This document shows positions 7,753 to 17,434 of a stretch of DNA of 64,000 nucleotides, piece after piece. The stretch comes from Leptotrichia sp. oral taxon 498 (GTDB lineage: Bacteria > Fusobacteriota > Fusobacteriia > Fusobacteriales > Leptotrichiaceae): the NCBI RefSeq assembly GCF_002240055.1, contig NZ_CP016753.1, forward strand, positions 372,001 to 436,000, read 5' to 3'. The translations under genes were made by a program, and so were the position numbers. Each line of letters opens with the position of its first letter. The stretch's first letter is position 1. Below the pieces are notes generated by a model that saw only the letters and a program-made list of their open reading frames with translations, did not search any database and was not told the origin of the DNA.

Positions 7753-10338
7753 TTATTTTTCTAATATTTTATTTGCAATTTGTAAATCTTCAAAACTTAT
7801 TTTATTTTCTTCATATTTATATTTTAAATAATCTTTATTTAAATTTTTTAAATATTTATCTTTCTCGTCTATTTTTGAATATTTTTCCAAATAAATATTT
7901 GACAAATTTTCTATCACTGACTTTGATGTATCATCTCCAGCTCCGACATATGCCAATTCAAGTTTTGACAAATTCAGCTCAAAAAGTCTTGTTCCATATT
8001 TGGAATTATAAAGATACTGCCTTTGTCCAAATGCTTTATCTAACGTGGAAATTGCAATCTGTGAAAGATTGTAACCTTCATAAAGTTTTTTGTGCGTACT
8101 TAGCGCATTTTCATTTGGCAAAAATATTTTTGTCATGCATGCATCTTTTATTGTAGCAGCTATACTTGATTTTTCTATATCATTTAATGACTGTGTCGCA
8201 AAAACAACTTCAGCATTTGCTTTTCTTAAAACTTTTAGCCACTCTTCAATTTTTGCCTTCATTCTTTCATGACGCAAAAATACCCAGCATTCATCAAGAA
8301 TAATCAAAGTTGGAATATCTTTTCCCAATTTTTCACTTTCGATTTTAAAAAACAAATATTCCAAAATTGGCAAAAGCACTTTAGGTTTTTCCATAATTGC
8401 TCCCATTTCAAAAGTTAAAAAATTTGTATCTTCCATCACATCACTGTTATTATCAAAATAACTCCCATAAATTCCCTCTTGTGAATAAACTCTTAATGCT
8501 TCCTTTAATTTTTGAATTTGCACAAGTTTTACAAGTGTACTAATTGTACGCATTTTGACTTCCATTTTAGATAGTGAAATCAATGCATCATATATTTTTT
8601 TCCGATTCACCACATCTTTTGCTAAATTTTCATCTTCCTGTGCAATAAGTCCCATCACCCAATCCATCGCAAATTCCATATTTTTTAACTTATGAATATT
8701 TCTGAGTGGCTGAAACGCCATGTGGTTTTCACTTCCTAAATCATAAAATCTGCCACCTGAAGCCATTGTCAAAACTTTTGATGACGCTCCTTTATCAAAG
8801 ACAAAAACTTGTGCAGGACTTTTCTCATAATTTTTACCATTTTTATCGCTAAAAACTTTACTTTCATATTTCAAAAAATTTAGAACCATCGTTCCTAGCA
8901 AAACAGATTTTCCTTTTCCCGTAGGTCCCAACACAAGCGTATGTCCAACATCTTTATCAACTTTGTTATTAAAATGAAAAATTCTGTCATTCGTTATCGT
9001 GTCAAACAAATTTGGCGCATTTATACGTTCATCCCAGTCATTCCCTTCAAAAACTGAAGAAATTGGAAGCATATATCCTAGCGACTTAGAATTCATTGGA
9101 CTCTTTCTCATATTTTGCTTTATATTGGACGGCATTGCCCCAAAATAAGCATCTTTTACATTTAATTTATCATCTAAGCAAGTAAAACCATGGCGATTTA
9201 TAATTCTAATGACTAAATTAACTTTTTCGTTTAATTTTTTCAAATTCTTGTCTGAAATTATCACAGTAAAAGTGTAATATCCATAAGAAACCTTGTCCGC
9301 TTCGAGCTCCTCTCTTGCATATTTTGCTTCATAAGTTTTTTTAATTCTATTCTCATTCCCGTTGTCAATATTCCCACGAGTGTTATTAAACGCATTCAAA
9401 ACAATTTGAATCATATTGTATCTTTTTCCAAACTGATATTTTTCAATATTTTTTATTGAAGAAATCGCTTCTTCTTTAGAAAGTCCAATTAATCTAGTCA
9501 CACTTCTAAACGAAAATTTTAATTTTTCAAGTTCTGAAAATATTTGTGGGACGACTTCGCTTGAAAATAATTTTATACTCACAACTTTTGTATACGAATC
9601 GTTTGCTTTAATTGCACCATTTTCAATTTTCATCTGTGAACAGCTTAACCATTCATCAATTGGAAAACTTAACGGTGGAACTTTCAAATTAACTAATGGC
9701 AAATTTGGATTTATCGTTCTGTATAAAAAATTTAACAATTCACTATTTTCCAAAACTTTAATGTCTAAAACTGCATACTCAAGCCTAAATAAAATATCTT
9801 CCAATTTTCTGTTAAATTCTTTAATCAAATTATCAAATTGTTTCAAATAATCTTTTTTCTTAAAAATTCCTTCGTTAAACAAAAATTCATCAATATTTTT
9901 TTCTTTTGTGTAATCATACAAATATGAAATTGTCAAATAATGACGAATTTTATAAAATTTTTTCTTTTTAAAAAGCTCACTTCGCATTTTATGACCAATA
10001 ATCGTAGGAATTGGAGAAAAATCACTTATTTTTTCTTCTTCTCTTTTTATTGGGATTTTTTGCGTTTCATAGTGAAAAATAACTCCGCTATCGACTTCCT
10101 TCAATGTTTCATTCAAATTTTCTAAAATTTTATCAATATCATCAACATAGTCCAAATCTTTATTAATAATTTCAAAAATTCTGGCAAATCCTCCATTTTT
10201 CAGTAAAAGTGTATTTTTATCAATCATTCTTCTATACGGAATATAAAAATTCACGCTGTCATTAGTTGCAGTCAATTTAAATTTGTCATTAAAATTTTCA
10301 GAAACAAAAAAATTTCTTTTTTTATTTTTATCTTTCAT
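7753..10338 (-). CDS. virB4: VirB4/TrbE-like T4SS ATPase
   Basis: Cytoplasmic ATPase that powers pilus biogenesis and substrate transfer. The 861-aa protein has the VirB4 N-terminal domain (about 1-430), Walker A GPTGKGKS at residues 471-478 and Walker B 'TLIILDECW' near 675-683, followed by the conserved helical region with 'VFATQSLNDIEKS'. Length is normal for the family. Starts after a GAAAGGGG site. It lies between the small lipoprotein gene and the VirB2-like gene. Confidence 0.95.
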   Translation of the reverse strand: MKDKNKKRNFFVSENFNDKFKLTATNDSVNFYIPYRRMIDKNTLLLKNGGFARIFEIINKDLDYVDDIDKILENLNETLKEVDSGVIFHYETQKIPIKREEEKISDFSPIPTIIGHKMRSELFKKKKFYKIRHYLTISYLYDYTKEKNIDEFLFNEGIFKKKDYLKQFDNLIKEFNRKLEDILFRLEYAVLDIKVLENSELLNFLYRTINPNLPLVNLKVPPLSFPIDEWLSCSQMKIENGAIKANDSYTKVVSIKLFSSEVVPQIFSELEKLKFSFRSVTRLIGLSKEEAISSIKNIEKYQFGKRYNMIQIVLNAFNNTRGNIDNGNENRIKKTYEAKYAREELEADKVSYGYYTFTVIISDKNLKKLNEKVNLVIRIINRHGFTCLDDKLNVKDAYFGAMPSNIKQNMRKSPMNSKSLGYMLPISSVFEGNDWDERINAPNLFDTITNDRIFHFNNKVDKDVGHTLVLGPTGKGKSVLLGTMVLNFLKYESKVFSDKNGKNYEKSPAQVFVFDKGASSKVLTMASGGRFYDLGSENHMAFQPLRNIHKLKNMEFAMDWVMGLIAQEDENLAKDVVNRKKIYDALISLSKMEVKMRTISTLVKLVQIQKLKEALRVYSQEGIYGSYFDNNSDVMEDTNFLTFEMGAIMEKPKVLLPILEYLFFKIESEKLGKDIPTLIILDECWVFLRHERMKAKIEEWLKVLRKANAEVVFATQSLNDIEKSSIAATIKDACMTKIFLPNENALSTHKKLYEGYNLSQIAISTLDKAFGQRQYLYNSKYGTRLFELNLSKLELAYVGAGDDTSKSVIENLSNIYLEKYSKIDEKDKYLKNLNKDYLKYKYEENKISFEDLQIANKILEK

Positions 10339-10392
10339 TTTTCCCCTTTCAAAAATTTTTTAAAAAAAATACTTTATATTTTAAAATACAAA

Positions 10393-10776
10393 TTATTCAT
10401 CTTCTAAATTTTGATTTATTTTTTCAATATTCACCGCTTCTCCTTCTGGAACTTCGCTAAATTCACTACTTTTCAATTTTTCATTATATTTTCTCAAATC
10501 ATTTTCGTATTGAGCAATCGCATTTTCATATTCTTTTTTTCTATAATTTTCTTCCTCAACTTCTTTTAAATATTTGTGCCATCTCGAAAAATAATAAAAT
10601 TCCCTCACATTTTTATGTTTTCGTAACTGAATTTTTAAAAAATCACTATTTTCATAAATTTTATTTTCATCATTTGAATTATCAATCGAATTATCAATAA
10701 TTTCTATTTTTGATTTTTCATTTTGATTGCAAAAAACAAAACTTGAAAAAATTAAAAATAAAAATATTTTCTTCAT
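10393..10776 (-). CDS. Small putative lipoprotein in T4SS operon
   Basis: A 127-aa protein with a hydrophobic leader (residues 1-15) ending in a single Cys16 (SSFVFC-NQNEK), a weak lipobox (Phe at -1 is unusual). The rest is charged, with a coiled-coil-like region (about 70-105). The position between virD4 and virB4 and the lipoprotein-like leader would suit a VirB7- or TrbK-type protein (outer-membrane anchor or entry exclusion), but no family signature is visible. Confidence 0.5.
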   Translation of the reverse strand: MKKIFLFLIFSSFVFCNQNEKSKIEIIDNSIDNSNDENKIYENSDFLKIQLRKHKNVREFYYFSRWHKYLKEVEEENYRKKEYENAIAQYENDLRKYNEKLKSSEFSEVPEGEAVNIEKINQNLEDE

Positions 10777-10813
10777 AAAATTTTCCCCCTTCGTAAAAAT
10801 ATTTTAATTTATT

Positions 10814-13140
10814 TTAGTTTTTAGAATTATTTTTAAATATATTTTTAAAATTAATATTATTTATCAAATCATCAACTTCATATATTTCTTCTTTATCATT
10901 AATTTTAATATTACTTTTTTTACTTTTTGAAAAAGATAGTTTTCTTTCTTTTTTATCTTTTTTATTTTCTTTTTTTAAAAAATCTTCTTTTTGAATTTTG
11001 TTATAAATTTCAATATATTTTTTTATTCCTTTACTATTTTTTATATAATTTTCTCTACTTCTCTTATATTCTTCCAGCTCTTTCTTATCAAGTTTTTCAA
11101 TATTTTGTTCCAATATTTTTATTTCGTTATAAATTTTTTTTACATTTTTTTTCATATTTTTTAGCGCAACTTTGTAAGGAATGTAGTTATACGAATAATC
11201 TTTATATTTTTTTTGCTGTTCTTCAGAAAGTTTTATATATTGTTTTTCTTTATCATAACAACTTTCTGTGTAAATATATGGAATCTTTGTCAAATCACTG
11301 TACTCTTTTTCCTCAAAATAGACAATTTTATCGCTTTTTATTGGATTTCTTCCAGCAAGTTTAACTATTATCTTATCACTCGGAAATCTTCCAACTTCAT
11401 CTGGCGTAAGTAAATCTTTTCCCAGAAATTGCTGACTTTCAGATTTTATAATCGTTCCAATTGTCTTATTTGACTGAGTAAACTGCTCCACCGTTTCTTT
11501 ACCCAAAAGTTTTGAAACATAATTTGAAGTAGTTTCATCATTTGAAGTATAAAAAACTTGTGTCTGGCAATTTGACAAAAAACCATTTTCCTTTCCATAA
11601 ATTTTAAATAACTGATCCAGCGACTGGAGAATTAACATCATTTTCATCCCATAACCAGCTACATACCCAATTCCCTTTTCCAAAATTTCCAACTTTCCAA
11701 TTGCTGGAAATTCATCTAAAAGCAAAAGCATTCTCCATTTATGTCCTTTTTTATTGATATAATCTATTTCTGGAGTAAGAATATTTACCATTTGCAGCAA
11801 AAGTATTTTTATTAATGGCGAAAGCGAAGTTATATCAGCAGGTGGTACAACTAAATAAAGTGATACTGGCTTTTTGTAATTCATTAAGTCAAAAATTCTA
11901 AAATCGCTGTGATCTGTATTCTCTTTTACAACTGGAATTTCAAAAATCGAAAGTTTAACTTTTGCTGAGCCAATTACAGAACCTAAAGTCTGCTCTGGCA
12001 AATTTCCTTTTTCCATAAGGTATCTTGCTGCTTTTGGATGTCTTCCTCCTCTAATTATTTCAGCATCATTCGGATACATTTGAAATAATTTATTTCTGAC
12101 ATATTCTTTAATTTCTTCATCTTTTCCAAATTTTTCTATCATATCTTCTTCCTGCGCCTTTTGTAAAATTATTTCTTTTATTGGTGCCGTGTAATTTGGA
12201 TCTGTTATAAAATCGACCACATCTGCCATACTTGCACTAGATACTGGCTTTTTTTCGCCATTTTCAAAAAGAAATTTTGGATTTTGCAAAAATTTTTTAT
12301 ACATCACATAAAAAATCATTCCAATTAACAAATCTGCCGCCGAATTATTCCAATAAGGATCTTTTCCTCCGCCGCTGTCATCTTGCATAATTATATCGAC
12401 AATAAGTCTCACATCTTCCATTTCGTATTCAGTCAAAAATCTGACTTCTCCAAGCGGATTATATCCACACGAATTTTTTGATTTTGGAGCAAATCTTAAA
12501 ATTAAATTATCAAATTTTTCTTTTCTAGCACCTGAAGTAAGCTGATAATTCTCCCCTTTAATATCAAGTACGACAACACTTTCATTCCAAGAATCAATAA
12601 GTGTCGGAATTATAATAGAAACTCCTTTTCCTGTTCGAGTTGGCGCTGTAACACAAATATGAGTTTTATTATTATCTCGCAAAGTTATTCCATTAAATCT
12701 TCCCAAAACCACACCTTTATCAGATTTTAAGCTCACACCAAAATATTTATCTTTTCCTGGTTTAAAGTCAATTTCTTCAATACCACCCCATTTTGCTGAA
12801 CCATGTGAATCATTTTTTCTTTTTTTATTTTTTAAAATAAAGTAAAAAATTAAAATTACTAAATTAAACATTATGAGATAAAAAATTGCAAAGGCTTTTG
12901 CTTTTAAAAAAAATGGACTCTGGGAAATATAAATTGTTTTCCCATGATAATTTATTTTTTTTCCAGCAAGTGCAAAAGTTCCGAAAAATTTGAGATTCGT
13001 TTTTTGAGACAAAATTTTATAAATATAAAAAAATTTTTTTTAAATATCAAATTAAAAAATAAAATATATGCTAAAATATTTAAGAAAAAATATGTTACAA
13101 AACTAATTATAACTTTTAAATTAATTTTATTTTTTTTCAT
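10814..13140 (-). CDS. virD4: VirD4/TraG coupling protein, frame broken near the N-terminus
   Basis: Coupling ATPase that delivers substrates to the T4SS channel. The long frame (10814-13012) would start at a TTG with no ribosome site. It carries one membrane helix (about residues 38-60), the family HGSAKWG motif, Walker A TAPTRTGKG (about 122-130) and Walker B 'MLLLLDEFPAIGKLE'. A separate 62-codon frame from ATG 13138-13140, preceded by a strong AAAGGGGG site, encodes the missing first helix (about 'VIISFVTYFFLNILAYILFF'). The two frames join only by a -1 shift (or one added base) in the A8T7 tract at 13027-13041, upstream of an in-frame stop. The merged gene is drawn here. It is either programmed slippage, a mutation or a base-call error. 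The C-terminal 130 residues are basic, charged and coiled-coil-like. Confidence 0.85.
13027..13041 (-). promoter_or_regulatory. A8T7 slippery tract joining the two virD4 frames
   Basis: On the minus strand AAAAAAAATTTTTTT reads AAA AAA AAT TTT TTT in the upstream frame. It contains A-AAA-AAT and T-TTT-TTT, both of the X-XXY-YYZ form used for -1 frameshifting, and is long enough for polymerase slippage. A -1 move enters the VirD4 frame just after its upstream stop. Confidence 0.5.
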
Positions 13141-13146
13141 CTTTTT

Positions 13147-14292
13147 TTATCCCCCTTTCGCACATTCTAAAGATATTTTTTCAACTATTTCAAAAAAAGA
13201 ATCTATGTTATGAAAATCATAAATATTTATTCCTGTATTCATAATCAAAAATTTAATAAATAAATTTTTTTCATATTTAAAATTATTTCTTTTCAAAAAT
13301 TCATAAAAAATTTTTTTTACATCTTTTTTCAAAAAAATATTTTCGCTTCCAACAAAAAATTTTCCACTAAATTTTTTAACTAATTTAAAAATAATTTCTT
13401 TTTTCAAATTTTCACTTCCAATTCCAATTTCAATTCCATTTTGAACGGTTGATTTTGAAATAATATTTTTTTTATTTTTCAAAAGTTTATCCAAAATCAT
13501 GCTGTATAGAATATCGCTATCCAAATAAAAAATCAAAAGTAAATTATTTTTCAAAAGTTTTTCATTTTTTTCTTCAATTGGAAAAGATAAAAAATCAGGA
13601 ATTTCAATATCATAATAATTCAAAATATTTTTTTCTTCGTAAAAACTTTCAATTTGAAATTTTATATTCAAAAAATAAAAATTTTTTTCAAAATTTATTT
13701 TAAAATTTAAAATTCTAAAATTCGTTATGTTTTCCCAAAGAAATTCACAGTTTTGAGAAAATTCATAATTTTTATACAACGAATCATCAAAAACAAGATT
13801 TAAAGTTTTATTTCCATTCATTTCTTCAAAAATTTTATCAATTTCAAATTCATAAATTTCAATTTTTTCAAAAGTTTTTTTTGCAATTTTTTTTAACTTG
13901 AAATTTTTTCTCATTTCAAAAATCAACTCTTTAAAAATAATATTAAAATCTTCATTTTCATAATAATCAAAATCCCAATTTTTTATTTTTTCTTTTTCAA
14001 AATTCAAAATCTCAAATAATTCAATTTCAAATTTTTCCCACAAAATATATTTTAGAAGTTCCCAATTTTCTTCAAAAGTAATTTTATGAACATAATTTTT
14101 ATTGCAAAATTTTTCAAAACTTACAAATTTTTGTAATTTCCCATTTTCAATTCCATCTTTTATTCCAACCAAAAGAATATGTTTTTCATCAATAATTTCA
14201 TATTTATATAAAAAGCCAAAAGAATATTTTTCAGATTTTTTCGTTTCACAACTATTTATTAAATTTAGCAAATTTTTTATTATATTTTCCAA
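13147..14292 (-). CDS. Hypothetical protein in T4SS operon
   Basis: A 381-aa soluble-looking protein of no recognised family, rich in Phe, Glu, Lys, Ile and Asn. It has no signal peptide or clear membrane helix. The start is a TTG at 14290-14292, supported by TAGGAG six nt upstream, where the TAG is also the stop of the VirB8 gene. It is 6 bp upstream of the virD4 reading frame, so it belongs to the core operon between virB8 and virD4. It could be a cytoplasmic adaptor, but no motif states a role. Confidence 0.6.
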   Translation of the reverse strand: MENIIKNLLNLINSCETKKSEKYSFGFLYKYEIIDEKHILLVGIKDGIENGKLQKFVSFEKFCNKNYVHKITFEENWELLKYILWEKFEIELFEILNFEKEKIKNWDFDYYENEDFNIIFKELIFEMRKNFKLKKIAKKTFEKIEIYEFEIDKIFEEMNGNKTLNLVFDDSLYKNYEFSQNCEFLWENITNFRILNFKINFEKNFYFLNIKFQIESFYEEKNILNYYDIEIPDFLSFPIEEKNEKLLKNNLLLIFYLDSDILYSMILDKLLKNKKNIISKSTVQNGIEIGIGSENLKKEIIFKLVKKFSGKFFVGSENIFLKKDVKKIFYEFLKRNNFKYEKNLFIKFLIMNTGINIYDFHNIDSFFEIVEKISLECAKGG

Positions 14293-14301
14293 AATTTTCT
14301 C

Positions 14302-15132
14302 CTACTGCGAATTTTGATTTTCCATCGGTTCTATTTCTATATTTTGAGTTCTAGGATTTTGGTTAAATTTTAAAGAGTTCCCATTATTTTGTTGAATCGG
14401 AATTGGATTTTGCAAAATATTTTGACTCACATTTCCAAATTCCACATCTTTTATTATAAGTCCCAATGGATTTAATCTGACCATCGCATTTGAATTAACT
14501 GCAACTTTATCCAAAAAAGCTACCATTGTATACTTAGTTTCTTTTTCAGGTGTCCCATTTTGCGAATAAGTCGTTTCCTTAAAATTGACTTGATATTTGT
14601 CCTTGTCTATTTTAACAAAACTCTCAATTTCAACAGAAATTGATTTTTGCATTCTCAAAACTTCATTTGTGTTAGTTTTATTAGCAATAAAATCTTCAAT
14701 TTTTGCTTTTGCCAAATTATTTACAAATGCCATTTTTTCTTTTGTCTGTCCTTTATAAAATTCGCTATCCCTGTAAACAGTTCTTATTTTTTTTACAAAA
14801 TCAACCAAAAAATATTCAACTAATTTTTCATCAACATTTTGATTATCAGAATTTTTAGTATTCAAGATTTGCCCATTGACGGAATTTTCTTTATCAACTC
14901 TTATAACATAAGGAATATAAGGATTTTTTACACTTCTATAAATTAATCCTAGAAGTGTTGCAAAATTTGTCAAAGTTAAACAAATTATTATAAAATGTAA
15001 TATTTTCAAATATTTTTGAATTTTTACAGTTGAATGATACATCATTTCAACAGATGTCTTCATACCTTTGGAATTATTTAAATTTCCAAATTCATATTTC
15101 TCACTAATTTTTTTTATTTCTTTTATATTCAC
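14302..15132 (-). CDS. virB8: VirB8/TrbF-like T4SS inner-membrane protein
   Basis: Bitopic assembly factor of the T4SS. The 276-aa protein has a cytoplasmic N-terminus (1-40), one membrane helix (about 42-67), and a periplasmic NTF2-like domain ending in 'VRLNPLGLIIKDVEFG' (around residue 225), the NPxG signature of VirB8/TrbF. The GTG start (15130-15132) is supported by AAGGGG. A Gln/Asn-rich tail of about 40 residues follows the domain. It lies directly after virB11. Confidence 0.88.
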   Translation of the reverse strand: MNIKEIKKISEKYEFGNLNNSKGMKTSVEMMYHSTVKIQKYLKILHFIIICLTLTNFATLLGLIYRSVKNPYIPYVIRVDKENSVNGQILNTKNSDNQNVDEKLVEYFLVDFVKKIRTVYRDSEFYKGQTKEKMAFVNNLAKAKIEDFIANKTNTNEVLRMQKSISVEIESFVKIDKDKYQVNFKETTYSQNGTPEKETKYTMVAFLDKVAVNSNAMVRLNPLGLIIKDVEFGNVSQNILQNPIPIQQNNGNSLKFNQNPRTQNIEIEPMENQNSQ

Positions 15133-15156
15133 AATTTTCCCCTTTACTTAAAAAAT

Positions 15157-16266
15157 TCAATTAATTAAATCTTCCAAAATATACTTTTTATTTTTATAGT
15201 CATAGCCTTTTACTCTCATTATTTCACTTATATAATTACTGCTATCCATTTTTTTCTTTACAGTAATCACAATATTTACAGCTTGTATTATTTCTTCAAT
15301 TTGTGGAACAGAAGTTATCGAGAGCATATACTGCTCCATCTTTTTTAATGCAGATTGACTGTCGTCAGCATGAATTGTGTTAAATCCTCCTTTCGCACCA
15401 GAATTCCAAATTTTTAGCAAAATATCAACTTCTTCTCCAGTTCTTGATTCCCCAACAATAACAGTATCTCCATTAAGCCGCATTGAAGTTTTCAATAAAT
15501 CAGCAAGTTTCACATATTTTGAAGTTGTAAGTTCCACTTTATTGTCACAGTCGCATATAATTTCAGGCGTATCTTCAATTATAATTATTCGCTTTTTTGT
15601 CCCTCTTAATTCATTGATACAAGCATTTGCAAGAGTAGTTTTTCCAGTTCCAACTCCTCCAGCAATTAAAATATTTGCTCCATTATGTATTTCTTCCACA
15701 AGTTTTTTTCTATATTCTTCCAAAAGTTTTCCAGTATTTACATAATCAGTCAGCGGAAAAATTTTAGACGGTCTTTTTCGCAGTGAAAAAACAGGCTGAC
15801 CTTTTACAATATCACCCATTAGACACTCAATTCTTTCACCAGTTGGAAGATTTGTCGATAAAATTGGCTCTTCTTCAGAAATTATGGCATGATTATAATC
15901 AGCAATTAACTTTATCATATTTTCCGCCCGATCTGTCTCCAAAATTATATCTGTCTTAAATTTCCCCTTTCCAAACATATCCACTCTTATAAATCCATCT
16001 TGATTTAAATTAATTTCATTGATGTTTTTATCTTTTAAAAGCGTCATAATCTCTTTTCCAAATTGTGAAAATATAACTTCGCTGTCTTCTCTAACTTTAA
16101 TAATTTGTTTATATCTATATGGCAATTTTGAAAAAATTGAATCATAAGTTGTAATATAACTCAAATCTTCAAGTCCAATATTGTCAGGATTTTTTTCCAA
16201 AACTTCCATTTTAGTCTTTTTATTTTCTTTTTCAATTTCTTTGAAAAAAACTTTTATCTCTTCCAT
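15157..16266 (-). CDS. virB11: VirB11/TrbB-like T4SS ATPase
   Basis: Hexameric traffic ATPase at the cytoplasmic base of the T4SS. The 369-aa protein has an N-terminal domain (about 1-170) and a RecA-like domain with Walker A GGVGTGKTT at residues 203-211, an Asp-box 'IIIIEDTPEI' (about 226-235), Walker B-like 'MRLNGDTVIVGESRTGEE' (about 256-273) and His-box 'GGFNTIHADD'. Normal family length. It lies between virB2 and virB8 in the order of trbB-type loci. Confidence 0.95.
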   Translation of the reverse strand: MEEIKVFFKEIEKENKKTKMEVLEKNPDNIGLEDLSYITTYDSIFSKLPYRYKQIIKVREDSEVIFSQFGKEIMTLLKDKNINEINLNQDGFIRVDMFGKGKFKTDIILETDRAENMIKLIADYNHAIISEEEPILSTNLPTGERIECLMGDIVKGQPVFSLRKRPSKIFPLTDYVNTGKLLEEYRKKLVEEIHNGANILIAGGVGTGKTTLANACINELRGTKKRIIIIEDTPEIICDCDNKVELTTSKYVKLADLLKTSMRLNGDTVIVGESRTGEEVDILLKIWNSGAKGGFNTIHADDSQSALKKMEQYMLSITSVPQIEEIIQAVNIVITVKKKMDSSNYISEIMRVKGYDYKNKKYILEDLIN

Positions 16267-16318
16267 TTATTTTTTTCTCCCTTTTTTCTCCTCTTTTTTT
16301 ATTATAGATTTTCTTTAA

Positions 16319-16660
16319 TTATAAAACCAAATTAAAATTAATATTTGCTCCAAAAATCAAAAAAATAAAATCTCCAATCGCCCAAGTCAATCCAATAATA
16401 AATGCTGCTTGAATAAATTTCATAAAAATGGCTGCTAAATCTGGTGGCTTTCCAGAAGAAAAAATTTCTGGAATAATTCCTAAAATTGCGACAATTAACA
16501 TAACTCCAGTTATTGTCCATTGCAAAAATTCAATAAATCCAAACAATATTCCATTTACATCTTGCGTCACTTCCGAAGCAGTTTTATCTATTTCGCCTGC
16601 AAAAACTGGAAATATTAATATTATAAATATTATAATTATAAATATTTTTTTACTTTTCAT
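16319..16660 (-). CDS. virB2: VirB2/TrbC-like major pilin
   Basis: A 113-aa pilin precursor with a signal peptide (1-21, cut near VFA-GEID) and two membrane helices (about 42-66 and 78-106) linked by a short loop rich in Pro/Gly (SSGKPPDLAAIF). This is the canonical VirB2/TrbC shape and size. It is the first gene of a unit driven by a consensus promoter (16691-16719) and is followed by virB11. It is the best candidate for the pilus subunit. Confidence 0.82.
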   Translation of the reverse strand: MKSKKIFIIIIFIILIFPVFAGEIDKTASEVTQDVNGILFGFIEFLQWTITGVMLIVAILGIIPEIFSSGKPPDLAAIFMKFIQAAFIIGLTWAIGDFIFLIFGANINFNLVL

Positions 16661-16690
16661 ATTTTTCTCCTGATTATTAATCTTTTTTTA

Positions 16691-16719
16691 ATTATAACTT
16701 TATAATCTTTTTTTGTCAA
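16691..16719 (-). promoter_or_regulatory. Consensus sigma70 promoter for virB2-virB11-virB8 unit
   Basis: On the minus strand TTGACA (16714-16719) and TATAAT (16691-16696) with a 17-nt spacer match the consensus exactly, about 30 bp upstream of the virB2 start. It is divergent from the NlpC/P60 promoter at 16769. Confidence 0.75.
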
Positions 16720-16768
16720 GAACAAATTAATTAAAAATTAAATATTTTGAAAACATATAAATTTTATC

Positions 16769-16797
16769 TTGACTTTTTTTAAAAATAATATTAAAAT
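16769..16797 (+). promoter_or_regulatory. Sigma70-type promoter for the NlpC/P60 gene
   Basis: TTGACT (16769-16774) and TAAAAT (16792-16797) with a 17-nt spacer, 22 bp before the ATG at 16820. It resembles the promoter of the other hydrolase at 4987-5016. Confidence 0.55.
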
Positions 16798-16819
16798 AAA
16801 TAAAAAAAGGGGGAGAACA

Positions 16820-17434
16820 ATGAAAAAAATAATTTTTGTTTTTTTTATAACAACCGTTTTATCTTTTACAAACGGCTTGCGATTTATGATGGAAAAAGAT
16901 AAGATTGATAATTTAAATTTAAAAAATTCTCAATCTGAAAAAGAAATTTCTGAAATTGGAGATGTTGGTATAAAATCTCTTGAAACGAATTTAAATACAG
17001 ATATAAAATTGATTAACAATCAAAAAAATAAAAAAACTTTATTAAACAATTTGCTCAACAAAATAGTAAAAGAATCGAATACTTACTTGGGAACGCCGTA
17101 TTTATGGGGTGGGACCACAAGAAATGGAATTGACTGTTCGGCTTTTGTAAAAAATGTTTATTTATCGATAGGAATTAAACTTCCAAGAGTTTCACAAAAT
17201 CAAGCAAAAGTTGGAAAAACTATTACGCTAGACAAGATAAGAAAAGGCGATTTGATTTTTTTTGAAACAGATAAAAATCGTCCAAATACAGTTTCACATG
17301 TGGGAATCTATTTAGGAAGCGGAAATTTAATTCACGCTTCCAGTAAAAATAAAAAAGTTGTCATCGTTCCACTTAATCAAGGATATTTTTTATCAAAAAT
17401 CGTTATAATAAAAAGGATTGTAGATGTTTTATAA
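16820..17434 (+). CDS. Secreted NlpC/P60 peptidoglycan endopeptidase
   Basis: A 204-aa enzyme predicted to cut peptidoglycan stem peptides in the periplasm. The ATG at 16820 was chosen because of the AAAGGGGGAGAACA site before it and because it begins a signal peptide (1-19, FTNG). The NlpC/P60 domain covers about residues 82-200, with a catalytic Cys in 'NGIDCSAFVKNVY', His in 'TVSHVGIYLGSGNLIHASS' and a second His in the latter motif. Such enzymes in T4SS loci open the wall for channel assembly. Plus-strand orientation within a minus-strand locus; the next gene overlaps its 3' end by 11 nt. Confidence 0.85.
   Translation: MKKIIFVFFITTVLSFTNGLRFMMEKDKIDNLNLKNSQSEKEISEIGDVGIKSLETNLNTDIKLINNQKNKKTLLNNLLNKIVKESNTYLGTPYLWGGTTRNGIDCSAFVKNVYLSIGIKLPRVSQNQAKVGKTITLDKIRKGDLIFFETDKNRPNTVSHVGIYLGSGNLIHASSKNKKVVIVPLNQGYFLSKIVIIKRIVDVL

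Noticed and set aside
12944-13213. Plus-strand open frame of 89 codons over the virD4 start
   Set aside because: Antisense to the virD4 N-terminus, low complexity, no ribosome site or family features.
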